Source: Crambe crambe (taxonomy: Eukaryota > Porifera > Demospongiae > Poecilosclerida > Crambeidae). Taken from it: 64,000 bases of DNA. Every line of letters begins with the position of its first letter. Positions within the stretch are counted from its first letter, which is position 1. Shown piece by piece: positions 43,706-55,138 of this stretch. The notes beneath the pieces are model-generated. The model had not been told where the DNA came from. It saw only the letters and a list, made by a program, of their open reading frames with translations, and did not search any database. Location: NCBI GenBank assembly GCA_963924555.1, contig OZ004586.1, positions 3,182,501 to 3,246,500 on the forward strand, written 5' to 3'. The translations under genes were made by a program, and so were the position numbers.

Positions 43706-46150
43706 GGCTGGTAGACTAGTCAGTTAATCAGATACTGTCATCAGATGGCTCAGACTCTTACAGCACATGCACTGCATGCTATTGCATCATCCAGTGGTTA
43801 TGAATAAAATTGATGAAATTCATGGTACATAGCTATTATTAAGGACATGCACTTTTATGTGACTTTAGCAAGAAGCACACCAGATAAATCAATTTTTTGA
43901 GCAAATACAAGCACCTAGTCACTAAACAGCTATAATTAAGGCCCTGACTGCAGTTAGTCTGGCGGATTGGAAACCACCCATGTGACACAATGACTTAATT
44001 ATGGTTTATTATCATTTATGGTTTAATTGTTTTATGCTTACAAAGGGTTACGACGTCAGTTGCATGCCTCAGCATGGCGTGCACTGAGGCATGCAACTGA
44101 TAATCATATTCATTTGCAGGTTTGCACTCATCTAGCTAAGTCAGCACGAGTGGGTAGCTACAAATATTCAAAGCAACATGCATTGAGACTCAATTATTAT
44201 CAATGCCATCCAAGTCTCCATGGTGAGTTTATTAGTGAGACTGAAGATTCCACACTCCTCTCAAGGTCTCATAAAATATCCCACTTTGAGATCATTATGC
44301 TTGGGTGGGGCTATGAGCAAGCTTTAACTCTGGCATGATAACTGTTTAGTAGACCAAACTCATCCCTAGCAACTTTTATTTGCAGTAACAGAGACTTTGC
44401 TATCCTGGAAGTGGAAAGTATTAGCTAAGGGAACTCGAGTGATGGTATCTAGTTGCATTTGATTCCTGAAAAATTATTATAGGAATTTGGGGTGGGGAAC
44501 ACTGATCTCACAATCCACACATTTCAATTGCAAGCAATTCGTAGTACTATGAGGACATGCACTTTTAGTGACCAGATAATCAATTTTTGAGACATGAGTT
44601 ATCTGAATAGCACAATTTGCAACTCAGGCAACCCAAAATGGGTTGTTTCACTCATGTATTTTTGCAGTGCATGACTGCAGTTAGTCTGGCACATAGATAC
44701 ACAAATGGCCTATGTAAGCAATAGCCAATTATATGTGCCATCTAGGGCTGTCCACATTATATGTATAATTTTTCCTATTCAGCAATTCCACAAAATTTTT
44801 ATGCTCATCATGGTTCCGGCAAATGGGTGAATAATATTTACACTGCTAAGTGCTTTATAACTGTTTACTGTTTACACAGTCAAGTATCATGAATGACTTT
44901 GCTTTAAAGTATTTTCATTGGCATTTTGATACTGTGTCAAACTGTTAATGCTGAAGCTTGAAAGATGAAATATACCCCACATTTTAGCTGCCATCTTTTT
45001 GAATCAGCCAGCCCTCCTTGCCGAGTCCTGGGGGGGGGGGGGGGGGGGGGGGTGTGTTTTCATGAATTCTTTGGAGGTTTAAATTATTCTTCAATATAAC
45101 AATAGCACTGATTCAATGATTAATTTAAGGCATAATGGGAGACAATGGGTGGCCTGTGAGAGCATAAATTGAAGCAGAAAAGCATAGCATAATAGGAAAG
45201 TGAGCATAATGTGCCCTGCGAAGTTTGCTTTTGCTGATTAGGAAACCCTTGCTGCGCATGCACGATTGGGTAATGAAGGCCATTACATCATAATAACATC
45301 AGATGCATGCCTCAGCACTACTTAGATCACATGCTTTTCTAATCATATTCATTTGCATGCTTGCAGCTCATCTAGCACCTCCTTATGAAGCTACTGGCTT
45401 ATGCCTTAGAGCCAGTTTAAATTGACCAAGTGGTTGGTCACAGCTTTTCTGAGATCTACGAAGCACCATACAGTGAACTCTAGGAATTTGCAAAGCACTG
45501 TAGCCTAATACTTATATTGTGTGTTGAGTGTGGCTTGAGCTTGGTTTATGTTTGTTCCTGAAATTGTGCTCTGCAGTTGGATAAGTAATAAAGTGTGACA
45601 GACCATACTTCTAAATTAATTAATTTGGGCATGTGTCCAATGACGACATTAATTTTAGTCATTATTAGCTAGTAAGAGTGCCATCAAGGTAGTGGGGTTT
45701 ATCAGTGAGATTGAAGATTCTCAATGTCTCACAAAATATCCCACTTGGAGATAAGCTTGGATGGGCTATGAGTAAGCTTTAACTCTGGAGATGACAGCTA
45801 ATTGAAACATTATAGTGTAATGGATTTCTCCACATTAAGGGGTAGAGTATTGTTGTAGCAAATAGTTATAATAGTAATATAAATAGTATAGACCGCATAA
45901 TAGTGAGATAGACTCCTCATATTCTCTAGCTGCTAGCTACTTCTTAGAGAACTAATGATAGACACATTAATGACAAGTCTCTATGCTCCATGACACACAC
46001 TGACACTGTATCATGCATGCACATGATAATTAAGAATCTGTTAACCTGTCAATCCAGTACATGCATGCATAGGATACTTAAAGTCGATAATATTGATTAC
46101 AAAAAAATTATACATGAATTTTTACACTTAAAAGTCAATATTATAATAAA
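43706..46150. other. Spacer with diverged internal repeats
   Basis: No gene I can support. A block at 44056-44340 (GCATGCCTCAG, CATATTCATTTGCA, ATCCCACTTTGAG, CTATGAGCAAGCTTTAACTC) recurs in diverged form at 45300-45795, suggesting an old repeat family. An open frame at 44027-44338 lies over this repeat and starts in a palindrome, so it is probably not a gene. A poly-G run lies at 45031-45052. Confidence 0.5.
44056..44100. repeat. Perfect 17-bp inverted repeat
   Basis: TCAGTTGCATGCCTCAG at 44056-44072 and its exact complement at 44084-44100, with an 11-base loop. Within the diverged repeat block. It could extrude as a hairpin, or be the joined ends of a lost element. Confidence 0.85.
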
Positions 46151-48481
46151 TCAGTCTTGCAAGTAAACAATGATGTAATGAGGCAAAATGGCATGTGGAT
46201 TGTTTAGAACAATTTCAGGATAGTTTAGTACACTTCTATTGCCAGCTACTCCATACACACTATCGAATCCAGGAGGTGGGCCATTTAGCTTCCTGTCATT
46301 ACTCGAGAGATTATATTTTCGTCCTGGGAGAACATTGCACAGAAGCATGGCTCTATAGTTACGGCTATTCTTTTCTGTGTAGTCGTGACACTTGGATGAG
46401 TTGGGAGCAAGGTAAAATCCACTGCCAAATCGCTGGAAATCAATATGTGTTCTGATGTATTTAGGGTCCATGCCATCACATGAAATCCCACAGATTCCGC
46501 AGTTTCCTTCTCTGCAGAGTCTTTGTGTGAAGGTGATGTCACAACCAAGTGTGGTCCCATGATAGTGTTCTTCAGATTCCTGACGATTAAGAGTCTTCCT
46601 GTATTCTTTCCATTTTCTCTGAAGGCTATTGTTAGAGATGGCAAATACAAATCTGACTTTTGGGGGACTTCCTTTTATCCAGCTTCTTGAGAACTTTGTT
46701 GATACTTCATCAAATTCATCACCAGAGACCAATTGGATTGTTCCTGTTAAAGATCATTATCATTATAAAATCATTCATGTATGATAGCATTATATGCATG
46801 CAGCAGACATACCTTTAGCTGTAACATCTACTGCTCGTACCATCAGTGAGTGACCACTTCTCTTGTAGTTGTCCTTCCACTGGGTTTCTTCATCAACTAC
46901 CTTTGTCCGTAGCGGTTCCTCCCTGACAGGGAAGTTGGTAGTAGTTACTCCTCCGGTAGCTGTTGGTTCCCCAATTCCAGTAAAAGGATATTGCCAGATG
47001 CGTGGGATTGGTACAGTTAATTCAGAAATGAGTTCATCCCAAGATTTGACGTTGGGAATGATAGCTTCACACACTCCTGGAATATTTGGCTGTATTGGCT
47101 GATTAGGGTCCTCACTAGCAAAAAGCTTGTTGTAGTTGTCAATAGTTGCAGTCATGGTTGTAGTTACTTTCACTGGGGGTAAGGCTAGTGGAGGACAGGG
47201 CCTGAAAGATTGTGTAAGTTTCAATTCCATTGTACTCCCGTCAGTGGAGTCGTCCACTGTAGTGTCAACTGATACTGGCAAGGGAAAGGTGATTTCTTGG
47301 CGTGCACTCTTTGGCAATAGTGCAAGAAGCTCATCTCTTATATAAGTAGATATTTCAGTTGTTTGAATTTGTTCAGGCAATGGGAGATAACACCATAATA
47401 GCTTTGCTATGCTGTTACCAATGGCTGAGTGGTATCCAAACTTTAGGCATTTTTGTGGTGGACACTTTGTTCCATCTTCTTTGAACATAATGAATTCAGC
47501 ACCACCAAAATCGTGGTATCCATACCGCCACTCTACCTTACAATCTCTCCGAAGAGTTCTATACATCTCTGCTTCCCTCGTTTTAACAGTAACGTCACTG
47601 CTGGGTCGCTTGAATACAGGTGGTAGTGGCGGTATCATTGCATTGGGTGGCTTCTTTCTTTTGCCAAGCTCAAGTTGGACATCTGCTTTCATTGATTTAG
47701 AAGTGTGCTTCATCATCCATTCTTTGTTGACTTGCACTCCTTTTTCTTTGTAGAGCCACTCAATTGCAAGAATGAGCTTGATCAATTCCTGCATTTTCAG
47801 AAATTTTGGTTCATCATGGTATGCAACGCTTTGGTAGATTTCAGTGATGTACTTGGAGTAGAGTGTCTTGGACCCATCTGTGATTTTCATTTTGGGTTCC
47901 TCTGGGAACACCATTTCATTTTCATCCTTTTGCACTTTTGCACGTTCACAAGACATTATGGTGGGACCAAAACCATCTTTTGGAAAGTCAAGATGTGTAG
48001 CAAGCCCTTCTAGTTGGCTTGATTGTTTCCAGGATTCGAAAATGGTCTTTTCTTCGTTGGTCCTTGTGCCAATATGCAAACACTTCATGCTCCAGTCAAC
48101 ATCAGCAAGATCTTTTCCAATTCCTGTATTTCGTAACCAGGCTGGAGAAAATTGCATAAAAAGTCGACTCTGTTGCAAAGGGTGAGTGATAGGAAAATTA
48201 GTGTAGAAAAATCCAGGTCGTTTATTCTCTGAAACAAGTCGAAAAATAGTAGCAACATCTCCTTCTTGAATCGTTGGTACTTTTGGGGATGCATCGAATC
48301 TCAGTTTTGGGATACCATTAACAACACATACAGAGCGTAATGCCAGACCATCCTCTGGAAACTTGAAGTGGAAGACAATATTACCATCCTTGGAGTGGGT
48401 GGATGTTAGATCCAGTGTTGAAGAAGCTTGTGGTTCTGCAGCTTTTATAGTGTTAATGTTGCAGGGCTCAATCTCAGCCAT
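46151..48481 (-). CDS. PARP-type ADP-ribosyltransferase
   Basis: Two exons, 48481-46813 and 46743-46151, joined in phase (AAAG|GTATG donor, TTTAACAG|GAACA acceptor): 753 residues. The last about 190 residues have the PARP catalytic pattern: HYHGTTLGC (NAD-binding His), FGSGFYLAPNSSKCHDYT (Tyr), MLLCNVLPGRKYNL, SVYGVAG and NYPEIVLNNPHAILPHYIIV (Glu in place for the H-Y-E triad), so it should transfer ADP-ribose from NAD to proteins. The N-terminal about 550 residues are unrecognised; visible stretches include FMQFSPAWLRNTGIGKDLAD and HDEPKFLKMQELIKLILAIE, plus a charged linker with KRKKPP. I prefer the start in AGAATGG; an upstream in-frame ATG at 48556 would add 25 residues in weaker context. 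Not obviously linked to the receptors. Confidence 0.85.
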
Positions 48482-48712
48482 TCTGGATAGGATGCAAAGT
48501 GTAGGAATCTGGCCTAACAGTGGGTATTTATACCCTTGAAGTCTAAACCCACACATGTAGGGAATATTCTTGGGATATCCCCTAAAATATCCCCCACAAC
48601 GCAGACATTACGCATGCGCGCTTGCCATCTTATGACATCACTATATGACCTTTGACCTTTCAGGCATTTGGCGGAGTATAGTATCTATGGTTTAATATTG
48701 GATTTCCACCAT

Positions 48713-48745
48713 CAGAGAGTGCTAGCCTTTCTAAGTAGGGATGGC
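48713..48745. repeat. Tip fragment of the hairpin-ended element family
   Basis: CAGAGAGTGCTAGCCTTTCT followed by AAGTAGGGATGGCAT matches the left tip of the elements at 23569, 31413 and 50356, but no matching right end is evident. It lies just upstream of the PARP-type gene. Confidence 0.5.
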
Positions 48746-48887
48746 ATGTCAAAGTTCATAGGACAGTATAAACTCTTCTTTCTCTTCTACCCTTGCTCTA
48801 CAGGTTCTCAGAAGACTACAGTGAATCATTACACCTACACAGTAGTAGAGAGAAGAATGTTCGAAATTCATTCGCTAACATAAGCAT

Positions 48888-49147
48888 AGGTGCTGGAAGC
48901 AGGGGGGCCTTGGGGGCACTCCTTATTATAGCAAGCACAGGCAGTAAATTGCTAAATTAGCAACACTGTACATTAAAGTAGCAATTTACATGCAGGTGCA
49001 TGCTTATTGTGTTCAGATAATGGTTAAGCAGTGTTAACTGTTCTTTAAATTTAACTGGCTGGATTTCAACAGTATAAATGATCATGAAATGCGCACTGTA
49101 CAATGATGCGAGTGCCCCCTCAGTCAAAAATAGCTTCCAGCACCCCT
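48888..49147. mobile_element. MITE-like inverted repeat
   Basis: AGGTGCTGGAAGC with an inner GGGGGCACT on the left; AGTGCCCCC and GCTTCCAGCACCCCT on the right. About 260 bp, no product. Target duplication not resolved. Confidence 0.6.
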
Positions 49148-50030
49148 GATAAGATATCAAAAATTGACTTTTGTTCAGTTTGTTCATAATAATAATAATA
49201 AATAATTTAAGATCAGCGTGCTGACGACATTGGTATCGTTGCGATCTGCTCTATACTGAGCGCTACTTCCAGGCGTGCCTTTTGCTATTTGTCAAATTAA
49301 AAAGGCTTTATTCCAGAAAAAAGGCACGATTCCAGCTGTGTACTATATAGCCTATATTCCATATAATGCACACTGTGCTGCCGATCATTACCTACTTCAT
49401 ACAAGGTGAGTGAGTTGATTCATAGATGATTGATTAGAGCAACAGCATAAATCTCATAGATAGCTGTTAGTTGCAAGTCTACGACGGCTGTCTTACCTGC
49501 AATGCTTAATCATATCTGTGCAGTTCTCCAAGCATGCGATAATTCAAAATTGAGAATGTGGAGTCTGTAGTACAGACACTGCTAGCTAGCTAGTTCAACA
49601 GTATTGAATGCTTTATAGATTATTCAAAATAAAATTTATCTGCTCAATATCCACAAACACACACATAATTGTGTGCAACAGAGGTTAGCACTTCAGCAAT
49701 TAACCTTTTAATGACTATGCAATAAACCTTTAATAATACAGTATCGTCTCCGTTTGACCCTTTACCAAAAGTCTCTAGACAGTACAGTGAGCTCTGCTCT
49801 CAGACAGAGCCCGCTCGGAGGTCTCCGAAAAGTTCCGCCTCCGATCCCACCTCCGACCAGTCAGAGCACAAAATAAAATATTGCCCTTCTCAGCTTCCCG
49901 CCTCCGATCCCGACTCTGATCCCGACTCCGATCCCACCTCCGAGTGGCCTCTTGGCCGTCGGAACTGAATCGTTGCACCCGCCTCCGACCAGTCGGAGCA
50001 AAAAGCAATTCTCGACTTCCATACATAGCT
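49148..50030. other. Spacer with GC-rich repeat patch
   Basis: No gene seen. At 49740-50020 there is a GC-rich patch with many CTCCGATCCC/CTCCGACCAG units in both orientations, starting after GTTTGACCCTTTACC, which recalls the GACCCTTTACC inside the ends of the element at 39021. It may be a decayed relative or an unrelated mobile element. Confidence 0.5.
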
Positions 50031-50600
50031 ATACCTTTTAAAGCAAAAATTCACTATAGCTACGTATATGATTAGGGTTCATACACATCTGTAATCAGAA
50101 GTAATTCCCTAATGCATGAGTTAATAGCCATAACAATCTTAGGTTCACTCCAATCAGGTCAAACGGTGATAGCTACATATGTTTAAATGGCCATTCAAGA
50201 ATTTACTCTCTTTCTCTCTCTATGATTATAGACATAGAAATCAGGGTTCACTATAGGTCATATGTACATCCATTACATTGCTATAGTGATCAAGTTTACT
50301 TGCACATGCAAGTGATCAAAATATACTTTTTAAAGCAAAATCGCTAGCTACATATCAGAGAGTGCGGTAGCACTCTCTATGTAGGGATGACTCGGACGGC
50401 CGCGCGCGCCGCCTATAGACTAATACTAAAGTGAAATTCTAGTTCCCCCACTTAGACCTAACCAAAGCTACTGTGAATGATTATCCAGCCTACTAGAGCC
50501 TACTACAATGTGCAGACCAAGTTTCAGGACCAGGGAGCTTACCGTTTCAGAAATACGGCAAGCAGGTAAATCGCTGGATTCTTCTTCTTCTCTATTGTTA

Positions 50601-50923
50601 GGCCACTATTTATAGAATCCTAGTTTCCTGTCCAAGAAAACATCCACAAGTGCTGCGGGCGGGCGGTTATTATAATTATTCTATTACTGCTTCGTTGTTT
50701 ATCTCAAGGGTCCTGTCTTCATCATTCACTAGTCTCGCGGCCCGCGAGACTAGTCATTCACCACGGGCTTTGCCAAAAAGAGCTGTATGTGAAGCCAAAT
50801 GTGCGCGCTCTACTGCACGCATGAGCAATGGCAGGCGCTAGGCAGTAATAATATTTTTTGATGCGGTAACATTTTCAATACGCGGGCGGTGGACAGGAAA
50901 CAATCATTCTATAAATAGTGGCC
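50601..50923. mobile_element. Harbinger-like MITE nested in the composite element
   Basis: 323 bp with ends GGCCACTATTTATAGAATCC and its near-complement ATTCTATAAATAGTGGCC, plus inner GTTTCCTGTCC/GGACAGGAAAC. TTA stands on both sides, as expected for the 3-bp TWA duplications of PIF/Harbinger elements. The composite copy at 23569-24692 lacks it and gives the empty site near 23800. No transposase frame of its own. Confidence 0.85.
50730..50752. mobile_element. 23-bp perfect palindrome with 9-bp flanking repeat
   Basis: TAGTCTCGCGG and its complement CCCGCGAGACTA-type half meet directly. The flanks are ATCATTCAC (50721-50729) and GTCATTCAC (50753-50761), identical at 8 of 9 bases. The tips match the elements at 29380 and 39021, so this looks like an element reduced to its two tips. 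Confidence 0.75.
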
Positions 50924-52022
50924 TTATCGTTATTCTTCTTAGACAACCATATCTCTCGAACCACTCAAGCTACAGCTATGATTTCTGGATAAATCCACTC
51001 CAAATTCTACCAGCTACGATCTTTTGCACTCGTTGATCCTCGAAAGAGTCGATGAAAAAGGAGACATTAAGGAGCACAGCACTCGACTAATTCAATTAGG
51101 AAGCCATCTTTTCTATAATACGCATGCGCATGTATTTGATATCCAATTATTCGAAATTATAATAATTATTACTCAGCTGTCTCTAGCTAGCTAGCTAACT
51201 AGCTTAGTATAGATTATCTATGCTCTATAATGATGATAGACTACTGTATCGACTCGGGGATTTAGATTCACCACGGTAGACTATTTCAGCATCTTCGACC
51301 TCCAAGTAAGACACATGACACAACACCTTGACTCGTTGATTGGGCTGGTATGCTATCGGAGAACTACTCTTCTTTCATCTGTCCCTGCATACACATAGAA
51401 GAATGAACTTTATACATAGCTAAAACCATAAAAGAGAGGAAAAAAAGACCAGGAACAAGTAAGGGAAAAAGCATTTCGTGAAATGAAAAAAGATGTAGGG
51501 ATGCAAAAAAGTAAGGAAACGGAATCTTTGTTCTGTACATCCAGCCAACAATCCCTACATATACGTCGGGTAGTTTCAGATTATAGTGTAGTAATGTATG
51601 TATATGTAGGGATTGTTGGCTGGATATACAGAACAAAGATTCCATCCTTCTTGTTTCCTTACTTTTTTTGAGCAGTGGTCATCCCTACATCCTTTTTCAT
51701 TTCACGAAATGCTTTTTCCCTTATATATATAGGATCAGGGTTCATAGTACACATCTGTAATTCCCAATTGCTTAGGTTCATAGCCATAACAATCAGTAGT
51801 TAGCTAATGTTAACAGTGCATGCCAAGGTTTCATCATGTATTATTGTTAACCAAAGAGTAACTTTATTAAAATCATATCATATTATACTAAAAACAGTAT
51901 CAATCAACTATATACATACCTATAGCTAGTATTAATTATTATGTAGGCTAATGCAATATCTATAGCTTATCATTAGCTGCATACATAGCCTAAAACTAGT
52001 GGCTAGCTATATTGTTTGAGGT

Positions 52023-54857
52023 TCATGAAATTACAGCATATTCCGGCTCTGATGGAGTAAATTGTGGTTGTTGTTTCGATGGAAAATGTCCATATGCCAC
52101 ACAAGTATCCATTTCTATATCTTCAACAGTTTTTCTACAAAGAAGAATATTGATGATCATAGAAGAAATATATATGTACCTTAATTAGAGACATCATGAG
52201 TTCATTCTAAACTTCACCACTTGGTACCCCCTAATAACAAGTCGCACACATCATCAGCATAAGGTTATTCCAAACGGTGGGGTAATTCAAAATGGTTCAA
52301 ATATTTTCGAGCTCTATATAATTTTGAAAGATATACTCCACTATTATAGTTCTCCTATATTGAGCTAATATTTTTTCAGAAATATTTGAACGGTTCAGAA
52401 TTACCTGCCATTCAGAATAGCCCTGCTTTACCTTACATGCCAAGACAACAATCCCACTACAAAGAACCTCCCAATAATGGACACACTTGAGACACATGCA
52501 GCCTTTAAATAATGGTAGTGCTCACTCTGTATCTTTATCCTTATGATTACTGTGATGCTTTCCGCATCTGCAAACCAAAAGTTATCATGATCATAAGGAC
52601 ATTGAACATTAGAATTAATTACTTCTTAATAAGAAGACCCAGCAATGTTGCCAGTACAGCAATGCTAATGATCAGGAGTATTACTCCTACAATGACTCCA
52701 ACTGGTGCACTATTGGTAGTTGGTGATGTTGTTATTGCCGATGTAGAAGCTACACAAGTTAAGAACATTACATTATTACTATGAAGCAGTTCAGTAACTA
52801 ACATACGTACATTCAGTTGACACAGCCACAATCATTACAGTCATTGATCTCTGTCCAGTAAATGTTTGCCCATCAACTTCAGTAATAACCACCACATAAA
52901 ACAAGTACTCCACATTACTTGTCAGATTATCAATAACAATAGAGTTGCTGGAAGCATTGACAAAGGCATCCATATTTCCAGGTTGATTGTAGTAGTAGTA
53001 GACTCTGTAGCTTATTGTGGGCTCTGAAGTGTCAATACTTTCCCATGAAACATTAACTGAAGTATTAGACAACATCTCCACCATGACATTCATCACTACA
53101 GCTGCAAGTGGCAGCAATGATTATAATATGAGGTATGCAGGGGCAATAACTCACGTACGTAACTCAAGTGTATTCTGATCAGGCAAATTAGCAGGTTCTC
53201 CTTCACCTATTCTTGTGTAAGCAGTGACTGTAATAGCAGAGACTCTTATTTGTGGAGTCGATGATGGGATAGTGAATGTAGTGCTCAAGTCTGAGGTATT
53301 GACTCTGATAATATTGTTTCCATTGATTTTGTAAGTGACTTCATAACTGATGATGACTCCATTAGGTTCTTGAGGAGGACTCCAAGTGAGTACAATGGAA
53401 GTGAACTTAGGAGTTCCAGCAAGGTTAGACACAGGACCAGGAGCTACACATAAAAGACACTAAGATTGTTGTTACAGTTATGGCTATGATTACTTTCTTC
53501 TTCTGTCAGAATACTGGTTACATTGGAAAAGGGTCCAGTGCCATTATCATTGACTCCAGCAACTCTGAAGGTGTAGTTTGTGTAAGGAGTGAGTCCACTA
53601 GCTGTGAAGGTCCTATTCACCACCACACCAGGGATCAGAGCCCCTCCCATTTCTTGGAATTCCACTGTGTAGTTAGTGATTGGACCATTACGTTCAATGC
53701 ATTTGATTTCTGTCCAGGAAATACTGACACTTCTGGAGGTAGTAGAGGAAGTATCAATGTGTGAGGAAGCAGTAGGTGCTGCAGTAGAGCAAAACATTAG
53801 CATGATTATTGTAATTTCAGTGTATGGTCATACCAGCTGCCTTCGTAGTGAACTCTACTGTTGGTGTCAGAGTAGAATTATAACCATTTTGTATGATAAC
53901 AGTTATTGTTACACAATAAATGCTGAACTCTTGTAGGTCAGTAAACTCCACTGTGGGAATACCAGTGGTCATCTTGGATTTATAATCCTCGAATTTTTGA
54001 CACAACTGCCTTGGACCAGTTACTCGTCTCAGTTCTACTCTATACTCATCCATTGGGAGACTGAATGGAGGCTGGGTCCATGACATGGTCACAGATGTGG
54101 CAGTCAGTGATGAGAAAATGATATTCATTGGTGTATTAAAACCTATTTGAAGATCAGTGGTGGATTAGCTAATGGTTTTTGTCATAGAGGTAAATTTTAT
54201 TCAAGTACGTACGTATAATACATTTCCTCACCTCTTACAGTGATACTCACCGGTCCTATTGGCACTACAGTCCCATAAAGTGCAACCAGCCAATAATTAA
54301 CTGTAGTACCAGGTACCTGTGCTACGTCACGACTAGATGCTGTAGATGCTACTGGTATGCCAACACTGAAGTCTGTATTTGTTGTTATTAGGTATCCCCT
54401 ACTAGGAGGATTGGGTGGTGGTGTCCAGGAGATTATCACTCTATTTGTCCCAACTTGTCTGACCATGAGGTTAGTAGGAGCTTGTTCTACATGCATAACA
54501 AGCAAATTATTACATACATACTGTCTGGTAGTTACCACCAATTTTGAATGAGCAATAGTAGTGAATATATATCCCACCTAGTACATTTATTCCTATATAG
54601 GAGGGCTGGACATTAAATAATAGTTATAGTATATGGTTGCCTCGGAAATTATGGCTGTGAACGGCCTTGTCCTCGGGCGAATGTCAAGGCATCTCTTGAT
54701 TATCCATACAAATGGTATAAAATAAGTACGTAATAGCTTCATTGTAGGTAAGCAATCATTCATACATACGTACGTAGCTAGTGCACTCACCTTGACTCTG
54801 TACAGATGAGAGAGTGGACACAAGTCCTAGTGTTAGAAGTAGTACACAATTCAACAT
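52023..54857 (-). CDS. Short FN3 receptor with tyrosine-motif tail, complete (gene F)
   Basis: Nine exons, 590 residues, all phases consistent: 54857-54791, 54486-54232, 54142-53834, 53778-53494, 53443-53159, 53101-52811, 52749-52623, 52567-52526, 52134-52023. Closest to gene G: same fifth-module subtype, S/T-rich stalk (STSAITTSPTTNSAP), membrane helix VGVIVGVILLIISIAVLATL, basic LLIKKCGKHHSNHKDKD, and a tail with VAYGHF and PEYAVIS before TGA. Module 1 is three codons shorter than in the RPTPs (it lacks DTRP). Intron 1 has a normal GT donor, unlike genes A and G. The donor of the fourth FN3 exon is GTACGT. Lies between the PARP-type gene and gene I; probably shares a ligand class with the RPTPs (inference). 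Confidence 0.85.
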
Positions 54858-55044
54858 GGTGATCAATGGCCTATTGCTAGCTACGTACTATTTGCTAGAG
54901 CATACAAGAAGGAATGTCATAACCTTGTTCCCAGGCCATCATGGGAAAAAACACAAGGTTAGGAAGATACTGTGATTACAATAGCTATACAAACATAAGA
55001 TTTATTCAATAGAATTAGTTCTCATAAAATTAGCTTATGAAACA

Positions 55045-55096
55045 AACCACCAACGTTTCGACCAGAATACTCTAGCCTTCATCAGGGTGATACCAA
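55045..55096 (-). ncRNA. Hammerhead-ribozyme-like motif, left repeat
   Basis: On the minus strand: CTGATGA (55085-55079), a 7-bp stem GGCUAGA/UCUGGUC with a GUAU loop, then GAAA (55059-55056) and CGTTGG. One extra A lies between CTGATGA and the stem, so activity is uncertain. Complementary to the motif at 56584. Confidence 0.55.
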
Positions 55097-55137
55097 TTTT
55101 GAATGAGCAATAGTAGTGAATATATATCCCACCTAGT
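55092..55137 (+). repeat. 46-bp copy of nearby host sequence inside the retroelement
   Basis: Identical to 54537-54582, in the first intron of gene F, over 46 bases (starts ACCAATTTTGAATGAGC, ends CCCACCTAGT). It joins the left terminal repeat to the truncated reverse transcriptase frame. It is not part of other receptor copies in this exact form. Confidence 0.9.
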
Positions 55138-55138
55138 G

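Larger units (their letters stand above)
50356..51720. mobile_element. Composite element with hairpin tips, second copy
   Basis: 1365 bp with the same left tip (CAGAGAGTGCGGTAGCACTC) and right foldback end (GAAATGCTTTTTCCC) as 23569-24692. It sits in a receptor 3' flank whose approximate empty version is at 14180-14215 (GCTAGCTATATAGGATCA). The extra length comes from an element nested inside (50601-50923). The AT-rich site does not give a clean target duplication here. Confidence 0.8.

Noticed and set aside
44027-44338. Plus-strand frame of 103 codons
   Set aside because: It begins in a palindrome and covers a diverged non-coding repeat whose second copy (45300-45795) does not keep the frame.
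48482-48556. Upstream ATG as the start of the PARP-type protein
   Set aside because: In frame but in weaker start context than AGAATGG at 48481; kept only as an alternative.
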